From: Spirochaetota bacterium
GTDB taxonomy: Bacteria > Spirochaetota > UBA4802 > JAFGDQ01
Direction of reading: 5' to 3'
Assembly (NCBI GenBank): GCA_034190085.1
Contig: JAXHTS010000058.1
Span: 42,170-106,169 of the forward strand
DNA: 64,000 bases
In this document: one piece after another, positions 17,148 to 24,887 of the stretch
How the letters are laid out: each line of letters begins with the position of its first letter
Position numbering within the stretch: position 1 is the stretch's first letter
The notes under the pieces: generated by a model
What the model was told of the DNA's origin: nothing
What the model saw: the letters and a program-made list of their open reading frames with translations, nothing else
Databases searched by the model: none
Translations under genes and position numbers: made by a program

Positions 17148-18089
17148 CTATTCAAATGATTTTTTTATGGTATATTGAGGTTTTTTATTTTGAGAAAGAA
17201 ATATTCTACCCACATATTCACCAATCATTCCTAAGGCTATGAGTTGAATTCCTGCAAAGATAGAAATAAAGATGGTTATTGTTGCCCATCCGACTGGCAA
17301 TTCTGGATTTAATATTTTTTCCACAAAGGTGATTATAGCAAACACGAGCCCAAATAATGAAAACAAAAATCCAATAATTGTTGCTATTCGTAACGGTAGG
17401 ATAGAAAAATTAACAAACATATTTAACCATAAAGAGACAAGTTTTTTAAGTGTATAGCCGGATTCACCTATCTCTCTCTTCTGATGTTTGACATTTATTA
17501 CTCCCACCTTATCTGTCGTTCGTAAAATTAAACCATCAATATATGGATAAGGAAGATCATATTTTATTATTTCATCAACGATGAATCGGTTCAGAATTTT
17601 AAAGCTTGAAAGATACAAATTGCGTGGTTTGTTAAGCATGATATTAGCAACTTTATCATTAAACCAACTCCCAAAATTTCTAAAACGTGAATGTTCCTTT
17701 TTCTCGTAATAAGTATAAATAACATCATTTTTATTATTGATTGCGGCGTTGATTAATGTTTTCACTTCAGTTATTGGATTTTGGAAATCATCATCCATGA
17801 TAACCACAAAATCACCTCGAGATTTATTAAGCCCAGCCATAACTGCATTATGTTCACCTACATTCTTTGATAGTGAAAAAAATCGAACGATGCCTTGAAA
17901 TTGATGATAAAGTCTTATACACTCATGCTCTGAATCATCAGGTGAGTTATCATTTACAAGAATTATTTCGATTGTAAACAACTCAGTTATTGTATTAATC
18001 AATTCATTAACAACTCTCCCAATAGTTGCCTCTCCTTTATAGACAGGAATTACAACTGAGATAAACGAATTAGTGCTAATTGAATTCAT
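17148..18089 (-). CDS. GT2 polyprenyl-phosphate glycosyltransferase, GtrB/DPMS-like
   Basis: This 313-residue enzyme has a cytosolic GT-A domain: VVIPVYKGEATI at the start, DNSPDDSE, and FVVIMDDDFQNP with the metal-binding Asp cluster. Two C-terminal transmembrane segments (about 228-255 and 262-290) anchor it to the inner membrane. The design is that of GtrB/dolichyl-phosphate mannosyltransferase, which loads a sugar from a nucleotide donor onto undecaprenyl phosphate. The start overlaps the end of the upstream aminotransferase gene by 14 bp, and the epimerase gene lies just beyond, so sugar synthesis and loading are one leftward operon. A GtrA-type flippase gene lies 3.6 kb further upstream on the same strand. 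Confidence 0.87.
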   Translation of the reverse strand: MNSISTNSFISVVIPVYKGEATIGRVVNELINTITELFTIEIILVNDNSPDDSEHECIRLYHQFQGIVRFFSLSKNVGEHNAVMAGLNKSRGDFVVIMDDDFQNPITEVKTLINAAINNKNDVIYTYYEKKEHSRFRNFGSWFNDKVANIMLNKPRNLYLSSFKILNRFIVDEIIKYDLPYPYIDGLILRTTDKVGVINVKHQKREIGESGYTLKKLVSLWLNMFVNFSILPLRIATIIGFLFSLFGLVFAIITFVEKILNPELPVGWATITIFISIFAGIQLIALGMIGEYVGRIFLSQNKKPQYTIKKSFE

Positions 18090-19158
18090 TAATAACCTTC
18101 ACAATTGTCTTTAATTCATCTGTATTTAATTCTGGGAAAATTGGAAGACTTAAAATAGTGTCCGCAAATAATTCTGTATTTTCAAAACATTCGTTTTGTT
18201 GATATGGATATGCTTTTTGCTTGTTTATCGGAATTGGATAATGAATCAATGATTGAATTTTTGCTCTCTTTAAGTGCATGAGTAAATCATCCCTTTTATG
18301 AGTTCTAACTACAAATAGATGATAAACGCATTGACCATAAGAATGTTCAACTAAGCATTCAACAGTATTTAGGTATTGCTGGTAAAAATAAGCAATTTGG
18401 CGACGTTTCTCATTCCATTGTTTGAGGTATTTGAGTTTCACTCTTAATATTGCAGCCTGAAGTTCGTCTAATCTGCTATTTACACCATTTAATGTATGCT
18501 CATAACCAGTTTTTTTCCCATAATTCCGAAGCAGCAGCAATTTATTATAAATATTTTCATCATTTGTGGTAATAGCGCCACCATCACCATAAGCTCCAAG
18601 ATTTTTTGTCGGATAGAATGAAAAGGCGGAACATGTTCCATTTGAACCTACATATTTATTTTTATAAGTTGCCCCAGCTGCTTGAGCGCAATCTTCAATT
18701 ATACTTAGATGATTTTGATCAGCCAGTTGTAAAATTGGATCCATATTACAACTCTGTCCGTATAAATGAACAGGGATTATTGCTTTTGTCTTGTGATTTA
18801 TTTTTTTCTCGATTTTCTGCCAATCAATAAGTCCATCTTTTACAGAAATATCAACCACAACTGGAATTGCTCCAGCCCTCATAATCCCTGTGATAGTGGG
18901 ATAAGCTGTCATATTTGATGTAATGACTTCATCACCATTTCCAATATCCAGAGCCATTAATGACAAAGTAATTGCATCAGTTCCTGAAGCTACTCCAACA
19001 CAATATGATACTCCAATATAATTAGCAAATTCATTTTCAAACTGGCATCCCTCATCACCGAGTATAAACCATCCCTTATTTAGCACGTTTTGAACTGCAT
19101 TATCAATTTCATTTTTAATTGATTCGTATTGACGAGTAAAATTATTGAATACAATCAT
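18076..19158 (-). CDS. DegT/DnrJ/EryC1 family sugar aminotransferase
   Basis: PLP-dependent enzyme of 360 residues that puts an amino group on a nucleotide-linked keto sugar. Features seen: GVASGTDAITLSLMALDIG near the start of the core, IPVHLYGQSC, IEDCAQAAGATYK and SFYPTKNLGAYGDGGAI, in which the Lys carries PLP. The C-terminal substrate segment VYHLFVVRTHKRDDLLMHL is also typical. It overlaps the GT2 gene by 14 bp and follows the SDR gene by 31 bp. The product is probably an amino-deoxy sugar for a surface polymer. The exact sugar cannot be read from sequence. Confidence 0.9.
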   Translation of the reverse strand: MIVFNNFTRQYESIKNEIDNAVQNVLNKGWFILGDEGCQFENEFANYIGVSYCVGVASGTDAITLSLMALDIGNGDEVITSNMTAYPTITGIMRAGAIPVVVDISVKDGLIDWQKIEKKINHKTKAIIPVHLYGQSCNMDPILQLADQNHLSIIEDCAQAAGATYKNKYVGSNGTCSAFSFYPTKNLGAYGDGGAITTNDENIYNKLLLLRNYGKKTGYEHTLNGVNSRLDELQAAILRVKLKYLKQWNEKRRQIAYFYQQYLNTVECLVEHSYGQCVYHLFVVRTHKRDDLLMHLKRAKIQSLIHYPIPINKQKAYPYQQNECFENTELFADTILSLPIFPELNTDELKTIVKVINEFN

Positions 19159-19189
19159 GTGTCTTTTCTAAGTGGTAACTTTATGAATT

Positions 19190-20203
19190 TTAATTTGAGT
19201 CCCAATAAAATTCAGAATTATTTATATAATAGTCGATTGTCTTTCGAAGTCCTTCTTTTAGTGGTGTCTGTGGGGTCCAACCTAGTTTTGAGCGAATTTT
19301 ACGATAGTCGCCATAATAATCCCCAATATCAATGCTTTTTCGATCTGCTGGAAAGGGGATTATTTCATAATTTCCGCTACCGTTCAACTCAATAAGCATT
19401 TGAGCTGTATCCTTTAGGGTAATCGGATCTTCTGCTCCAAGATTGAAAATTTCTCCATTCGCATCTTCTGATATACCCGCTAGTAATAATGCGATTACTA
19501 CATCATCTACATAATTAAAATCTCGAATTTGCTTTCCGTCACCATAAATATGGATTGGCTTCCCTTCGATCAACCGTTGGATCCATATTCCTAAAAAAGT
19601 TTGACGTGCATCTTTAACTCTCATTCGAGGGCCGTATGTGTTTGTTAATCGTAAAACCGTTGAACAGATATTATACACATTGTTATACACTAGATGATAC
19701 CATTCACCTCCCATTTTATTGATGCCGTTTACATCAACTGGACATAGAGGATGTCGTTCATCAACTGGAAGGTATTGAGGCTTTCCATACATTTGACGAG
19801 TGCTGGCAAAAATAATCTTTATATTGGGATTGTAATTTCTACAAGCCTCTAATATAAACAATTGAGAGCGTACATTAATATCTAAATCAGTATACGGATT
19901 GTTCATCGAATCAATATGACTCGTTTGTCCTGCAAGATTAAACAGATAATCCTGATCTTTTATCAAATATTTCATCGAGTGTTCATCACGCACATCTGAG
20001 ATATTTATATGAACTTTATCTTTTATTGGTTCGATATTCCACAAATTGCCACCATATTCTGGGATTATACTATCAATCAACGTGACCTTTGCCCCAAGAT
20101 GCACAAGTTTAAGAGCCAGATTTGAGCCGATAAATCCGAGCCCTCCTGTAATAAGCACATTTTTCAAATTATAATTGGAAAATATATATTCTGAATTTGT
20201 CAT
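19190..20203 (-). CDS. NAD-dependent nucleotide-sugar epimerase/dehydratase (extended SDR)
   Basis: Extended short-chain dehydrogenase fold of 337 residues: VLITGGLGFIGSNLALKL binds NAD(P), FNLAGQTSHIDSM and FASTRQMYGKPQYLPVDE follow. Where most family members have Tyr-x-x-x-Lys this protein has NGINK (in PVDVNGINKMGGEWYH), so the usual catalytic Tyr is Asn. I believe related glycan-locus proteins share this motif, so it may define a subgroup rather than a dead enzyme. NYVDDVV and the C-terminal LGWTPQTPLKEGLRKTI are normal. It is the first gene of the three-gene leftward operon, with a long AT-rich leader upstream. Activity as a 4-epimerase, 4,6-dehydratase or decarboxylase is open. Confidence 0.85.
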   Translation of the reverse strand: MTNSEYIFSNYNLKNVLITGGLGFIGSNLALKLVHLGAKVTLIDSIIPEYGGNLWNIEPIKDKVHINISDVRDEHSMKYLIKDQDYLFNLAGQTSHIDSMNNPYTDLDINVRSQLFILEACRNYNPNIKIIFASTRQMYGKPQYLPVDERHPLCPVDVNGINKMGGEWYHLVYNNVYNICSTVLRLTNTYGPRMRVKDARQTFLGIWIQRLIEGKPIHIYGDGKQIRDFNYVDDVVIALLLAGISEDANGEIFNLGAEDPITLKDTAQMLIELNGSGNYEIIPFPADRKSIDIGDYYGDYRKIRSKLGWTPQTPLKEGLRKTIDYYINNSEFYWDSN

Positions 20204-20409
20204 AACTATATGGTGGTAGAAATGCTTGTCATTGATATAATTGTATTAAGTGAAATAGAAATCTATAGAAAATCACTATTATTATAAACAAATGATATAT
20301 GAATCATTAAAATAAATCAAGTTATTAATTTTACAGCAGGCGATTCTTCGGTAAAAACTCCAAAGGTCTCTTCTATCGCATTTTGAATCCAATTATTTTG
20401 AAATTAAAA

Positions 20410-20427
20410 TTACGTCAAATGACGTAA
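20410..20427. promoter_or_regulatory. Palindrome TTACGTCA-AA-TGACGTAA
   Basis: A perfect 8-bp inverted repeat with a 2-base centre, 207 bp upstream of the epimerase gene. Its form suits a dimeric regulator's operator. No known consensus was matched with certainty. Confidence 0.35.
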
Positions 20428-20482
20428 ATATATTGATTTAAATGTGTCATATAGCGCCTTCGGAAATAATATTGTTGAATTT

Positions 20483-20627
20483 TATATTCATTCTAAATAG
20501 GTTTGCGAAAAATCTTTATCCAAAATTAGTCAACTTTTAACCGTAACTCCTCGTAATCAGAAGAATTACAGAAGTTAAGCTATAATAAAAATTTTATACT
20601 TTCGTAATCTCAAGTCGACTGAGTATA
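20483..20627. repeat. 145-bp inverted-repeat-bounded element, copy 1 (MITE-like)
   Basis: This segment is about 94% identical, without gaps, to 51511-51655. Both copies begin with TATAYTCA and end with TGAGTATA, so the ends are an 8-bp inverted repeat (one mismatch here). ATTT lies on both flanks of this copy, a possible target duplication. The element is too short to code for anything. It sits 75 bp before the decayed DUF1670-like gene. Confidence 0.75.
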
Positions 20628-20701
20628 ATTTATGAAAGATACCAGATGATAAAGAGTTACCAAACGAACTGTAGAGACAGCTTTAATAGATTAAAATAAA
20701 A

Positions 20702-21200
20702 AAGCGAAGAAAGCTTTTTACGAGTTTCATTTTCAAGAATACTAATTTATCAAGAATTGAAACTCAAGTAGTATTTGTAGAATTTTCAAAGAAGTATTTA
20801 TTTGATAATGATCGGTCAGGATTGCGACATTTCCAAACGATAATTTTAGCAGCAAAGATTGAAGCGACACATGGTCGGGAAATTTCAGAGACTGATTTAA
20901 AAGAGATAATAATTACATTACATAATGCTGAAGATGATAAGATAAAGAGAAAATCCTTCGAGTTTTTGCAAAGAACATAATTTTGCCGAGATAGCTTCAA
21001 CAACAGCAGCAAGATGTAATAAGATATTAAGGATAACAAGAGAAGCTTATACTCAGGGAGCGGTGTTAACAGAAGAGGACCTTTCATACAGGGTATGTGC
21101 TTGCGGACTCAGGTCTATACAAAGAGATATAAAAGCGATCAAGTCTGGATAACAATTTCCTTAAGAGGAGTAGTCTGTGAAATTGGGAGATCCATAATTT
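20702..21200 (+). pseudogene. DUF1670-like gene, broken by frameshifts and stops
   Basis: Three frames must be joined. The first (20702-20980) reads ETQVVFVEFSKKYLFDND, AAKIEATHGREISE and KRKSFEFLQRT before a stop. The second (about 20975-21152) reads ARCNKILRITREAYTQGAVL and then LRSIQRDIKAIKSG before a stop. The third (about 21155-21200) reads ISLRGVVCEIGRS. The order 'REAYTQGAVLT...LRSIQRDIK...LRG...IGR' is how I recall DUF1670 proteins, which have a helix-turn-helix core and often occur in multiple genome copies. The start and C-terminal end are missing. Confidence 0.55.
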
Positions 21201-21358
21201 CTATTTACCGAAGGAGTACTTTATTTATATTACTTAGGGAGCGTCATATTTTTACTCATATCTCTTACAAGCAAATTAACATATTTCGGAGTTGTAATAT
21301 CAGCATTCATAATTAACAAATGATCATTACAATTTAAAACAAACAATAACAGATCTTC

Positions 21359-21390
21359 AAGTCCCCCTTCGTGGGATTTAGGGGGGTCTT
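21359..21390. repeat. C-rich/G-rich hairpin
   Basis: AAGTCCCCCT pairs almost fully with AGGGGGGTCTT across a 12-base loop. No T run follows. It stands out from the AT-rich surroundings and resembles short dispersed hairpins rather than a terminator. Confidence 0.35.
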
Positions 21391-21681
21391 CTTGTGCATA
21401 GTCGTAATATTTCAGCAAAAATTAGCATGAGGCAGCTCTACCTTCGGGGGGGGGAGAGAAGGTTGCCATTTACATTGGGATGTAAGATCTTGATAAGAGA
21501 ATCATAAGATTTTTCTGAATCCAACAAATCTGAAAGGGGAAAATCCCTCATGATTGTAAACCTCTAACAATAGGATTAGGTTAAACTCGTTTCCTAAATT
21601 ATTATCGGGCACAATCTTTCAGAGCTACACTTTATTACATCATTCTCTGTATGAGCCAAAATATCCTGCTATATTCTCCGC

Positions 21682-22104
21682 TTATAGTAGTTCATTTTTA
21701 AAAGTCCATAATCTGTTACCAATAAAATTAGTGCTAGTATAAAAAACCATTCCTATGAGTTGGCTTATATTTTTGTTAATCAATAGAATCTCAACGCAAA
21801 AGACTACAGCTCCTAAGTTAATAATATAGCTTACTAAAAAAAATAGGAAAAAAGGAATTATCTCCTTGTAGAATACGCTTTTTGATCTAAATGTCCACAT
21901 TTTATTTAGTATAAAGCTATTTATCAGTCCTAAAGTATAGCCTATTATATTTGAAAGCCTATAGTCAACCTTAAAGATATTATATAGTATTAGTATTGTT
22001 CCTAATCCAACAATAGTATTTGAAACACCAACAATACAATACTTAAGAAAGAGCTTTATTTCTTTCTTGTTGTTATTATATATATGAATAAGTTTAGAGA
22101 TCAT
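21682..22104 (-). CDS. GtrA-family membrane protein
   Basis: A 140-residue protein with four predicted transmembrane helices (about 15-38, 42-60, 78-100, 110-130) and the GtrA hallmarks: FLKYCIVGVSNTIVGLG at the start, SNIIGYTLGLINSFILNKMWTF in the middle and NFIGNRLWTFKNE at the end. GtrA proteins are thought to flip undecaprenyl-phosphate sugars made by GtrB. The intact GtrB-like gene is 3.6 kb downstream on the same strand; a broken GT2 gene sits 0.5 kb upstream, so this gene may have lost its original partner. Confidence 0.85.
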   Translation of the reverse strand: MISKLIHIYNNNKKEIKLFLKYCIVGVSNTIVGLGTILILYNIFKVDYRLSNIIGYTLGLINSFILNKMWTFRSKSVFYKEIIPFFLFFLVSYIINLGAVVFCVEILLINKNISQLIGMVFYTSTNFIGNRLWTFKNELL

Positions 22105-22614
22105 TGATTTGGAGTTATGTACAATTCAATTACATATTATTAAATGTAAACACTTATAGCAAGATAAAAGTTGTTGAATAAGAAAACATCTTTATGCATC
22201 AGGTGAAGAAGTAATTTACTATATATGGCGCTACAGTAAAAACTACTTTTGACAAAGTTTGCGTTCCATATTTGCCTATAATCGTATGTAACTGACTGTA
22301 ATCAGTATCGATATTATAGAAATCAATTTTTTGAAGGAACGTCATATAGTATTATAATCTTTTGATAGATTCGAGAATATCAATAGGCTATTGTTTAATT
22401 TTATTGAGTCTTCTTGAGTAATGTGAGTATTATTTTAACTTTTACAATCTATTCTATTTACAAGAAACCTACTCCTATTATAAAATGGAACATTGTGTAG
22501 AAAAAATAAAATTATATTTTGATATAATTCAATTGTATATTTCAATTTAATTTTTATGAAAGCCTATAATATATGTCAGGATGCTTAATTCCTAAAATTA
22601 GCATTTGGACGAGT

Positions 22615-22767
22615 TTACAAGGCTTTCAGTACTCGTTCTACTCCTTTCTTATCAAGTTGGATATATGTATAATTGGGGTATTTTTACTAACCCTTTAGCT
22701 ATTTCCTGAGCGCGGTCAGTTGAACCGTTATCTGATATTCTCTTTAATTTTATTTTATTAGTTGACA
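22615..22767 (-). pseudogene. GT2 glycosyltransferase remnant
   Basis: On the minus strand one frame reads RISDNGSTDRAQEIAKGLV, the classic GT2 DNGSTD segment, and after a frameshift another reads YIQLDKKGVERVLKAL, the segment that follows it in DPMS-like enzymes (usual form: Lys-Lys-Gly-Arg-Gly-x-Ala-Leu). Stops follow. Nothing of the C-terminal part was recognised in the 500 bp between here and gtrA, although short AT-rich open frames exist. Confidence 0.6.
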
Positions 22768-22878
22768 TTATTATTATTTCAATAGTAGCTTAATGTCAAT
22801 AGAATTTTTAATATGATAAAGTTGATACTTCTTGGTTATTTTGAAATTTTTTACTTATTGATGATATTATGATATGGT

Positions 22879-23997
22879 ATGAATTATATTAAACTTCTTA
22901 TTCTATTACTTTCATTTACTTTTCTTTTTCTAAGAGCATATGCATTTGGTTGGGATTTTACGATAATGGGGAGCATAAGTGAAATGTACGATGATAATAT
23001 TACTGCTTCCAGTGATGATCAGGAATATGATTTTATTACATATTTGATGCTTGGTTTGGGAATAAATCATGAGGGTAGATTCCAATCTCTGACGCTTGCA
23101 GGTAGAACCTATCAGCAATTTCATATAAACAATCAGGAAGATAACTATAATTCGCAGGATTTAACATTAGATTATATTTACAATAGTTCACGGCGCTCTC
23201 GTTTTCAGCTTGCTGATACCTTCAATCATTACCCGGAACCCCGCAGTTTCGAAGTATTATTTGGAAGAACAGATGTTAGGGTTGGCTATTATTCTAATAT
23301 ATTTGAGCTTACATACTTAAAGACGTTATCGAGATATTTTTCTTTTAATATTCGATATACCAATCAATTATATAATTATTCAGGCGGAGAGGTATGCGAC
23401 TCCTATTCAAATGGAGCAGGAGTTGGAGTAGAGTATTCCTGGAATAATTCTAATATAATTTACCCATTTTATGATTTCACGTATACCAAATATGACACAG
23501 GCGAGGCGAATTCAGAACAAATGGCAGGCATCGAATATAGACATTCTTTTACAAGACAATTTTATACTAACTGTTGTATCGGTGGGGTCTATATTATTAC
23601 TATTGATGGAACTCAAAATACATACCCGTATTTACTTACTTCAATTACATATGAGATAGATGAAAATAATACCATCAATGTTTTATTCATAAAACAAACC
23701 AATGTTGTAGGGTATTCCGAGGATCCTTTTGAGAATATTAGAATTTCAGGTGAAGCCTCAAGACAAATGCTGCGAGATTTATCATTATCCCTTTCAGCTT
23801 TTTACGGTTATGGTGAATATACCCTTTCAGATACAACAACTGAGCTTATTGGAGTAACTACTTCCTTAGCTTATGATATTAAAGAAAACATAGAAGGTAG
23901 TTTAGTCTATACATATACAAATAATAAAGCAGAGGGTATTGAGACTACTGAATACTCCAGGAATCAAGTGATCCTTATGGTGACTGCCGAGTTCTGA
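22879..23997 (+). CDS. Outer-membrane beta-barrel protein, exopolysaccharide-locus type
   Basis: This 372-residue protein starts with a signal peptide (LLILLLSFTFLFLRAYAFG, cleavage probably at Ala-Phe-Gly). The rest alternates aromatic and polar residues in about fourteen short strands (for example YNSQDLTLDYIYNSS, FEVLFGRTDVRVGYYS, IEGSLVYTYTNNK) and ends in a strand closing with Phe (VILMVTAEF), the outer-membrane insertion signal. Barrels of this size (BBP2-like) often sit beside Wza-type export genes, and one is 142 bp downstream. A role in polymer secretion or surface anchoring is inferred. No clear ribosome-binding site precedes the ATG. Confidence 0.75.
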   Translation: MNYIKLLILLLSFTFLFLRAYAFGWDFTIMGSISEMYDDNITASSDDQEYDFITYLMLGLGINHEGRFQSLTLAGRTYQQFHINNQEDNYNSQDLTLDYIYNSSRRSRFQLADTFNHYPEPRSFEVLFGRTDVRVGYYSNIFELTYLKTLSRYFSFNIRYTNQLYNYSGGEVCDSYSNGAGVGVEYSWNNSNIIYPFYDFTYTKYDTGEANSEQMAGIEYRHSFTRQFYTNCCIGGVYIITIDGTQNTYPYLLTSITYEIDENNTINVLFIKQTNVVGYSEDPFENIRISGEASRQMLRDLSLSLSAFYGYGEYTLSDTTTELIGVTTSLAYDIKENIEGSLVYTYTNNKAEGIETTEYSRNQVILMVTAEF

Positions 23998-24139
23998 TCA
24001 ACTATTATTAGTATCATTTCTTGCCAAAGGGGATTATAATTACATAAAAATGTAATCTGGCAGGATTAAAGCTCATTATTTCATATTACAAATCATTATT
24101 AAAGTATAGATTCTGCTAATAATAAATGGGGGAATAATA

Positions 24140-24694
24140 ATGATACGTTTATTGCTTGTATTAATGATTATATACTATCCATCGATTTCTATCTCATCAC
24201 CAAAAGATAAAGAATATACAGTAGGTATTGGTGATATATTAGAGATTAGCATATTGCAGCCAGAACAAGTTACTAAAGAAAATGCTGTAACCCCTTCTGG
24301 TGAGATATCTGTCCCCTATATTGGTAGTCTTAAGGTTAAGGGTAAGACAATAAGTGAAATCCAATTAGATATACAGCAGAGACTTGCTAATGGTTATTTA
24401 AAGTATCCGATTGTTACTGTAACACTTCTGGAATCTCGAAGCAGAAATTTTACAATTTCCGGCATGGTGCAAAATGCGGGTTCATACCCTTTAGGAGAAT
24501 ATACTACGGTTTTAAAGGCGATAGCTATTGCAGGGGGATTATCGAATTATGCTTCTGGTAAGGTTGTTGTGCATAGATTTAGAAAAGATAGACCTGGAAA
24601 GAATATTATCAAGATAGATATTAAAAAGGTTATGAAAGGAGATGCTGAAGATGTGGTACTTATGTCAGGGGATTATGTTTATGTATCGGATTGA
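24140..24694 (+). CDS. Polysaccharide export protein, Wza-like
   Basis: This 184-residue periplasmic protein has a signal peptide (about 1-20), a Poly_export domain (YTVGIGDILEISILQPEQ, VTPSGEISVPYIGSLKVKGK, SEIQLDIQQRL, PIVTVTLLESRS; about 27-110) and one SLBB domain (FTISGMVQNAGSYPLGEYTT to the end). There is no lipobox cysteine and no C-terminal alpha-helix of the kind that spans the outer membrane in Wza. The preceding barrel may provide the outer-membrane pore. A GGGGG ribosome-binding site precedes the ATG. The two genes form the only export machinery seen in the window; no polymerase or chain-length regulator accompanies them. Confidence 0.88.
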   Translation: MIRLLLVLMIIYYPSISISSPKDKEYTVGIGDILEISILQPEQVTKENAVTPSGEISVPYIGSLKVKGKTISEIQLDIQQRLANGYLKYPIVTVTLLESRSRNFTISGMVQNAGSYPLGEYTTVLKAIAIAGGLSNYASGKVVVHRFRKDRPGKNIIKIDIKKVMKGDAEDVVLMSGDYVYVSD

Positions 24695-24887
24695 TTATTA
24701 TCAATTTTTAATTTATTACTAAAAATTGTATATAGGGCAGGTATTTGATAATACTTATTTTCTCCCTCAGTCTTGTATTTATTAGTAATTCATAATTGTT
24801 CCTAAAACACTCAACTGAAGGAGAAAATGCGATACAACATCTCATCTGTTACTTATTGGCAGACAACCAATTAGTTTTGATTTTTTA

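Noticed and set aside
22250..22420. Minus-strand open segments that might extend the broken GT2 gene
   Set aside because: Readable for short stretches but no GT2 or membrane-anchor motif was seen, so I did not extend the pseudogene.
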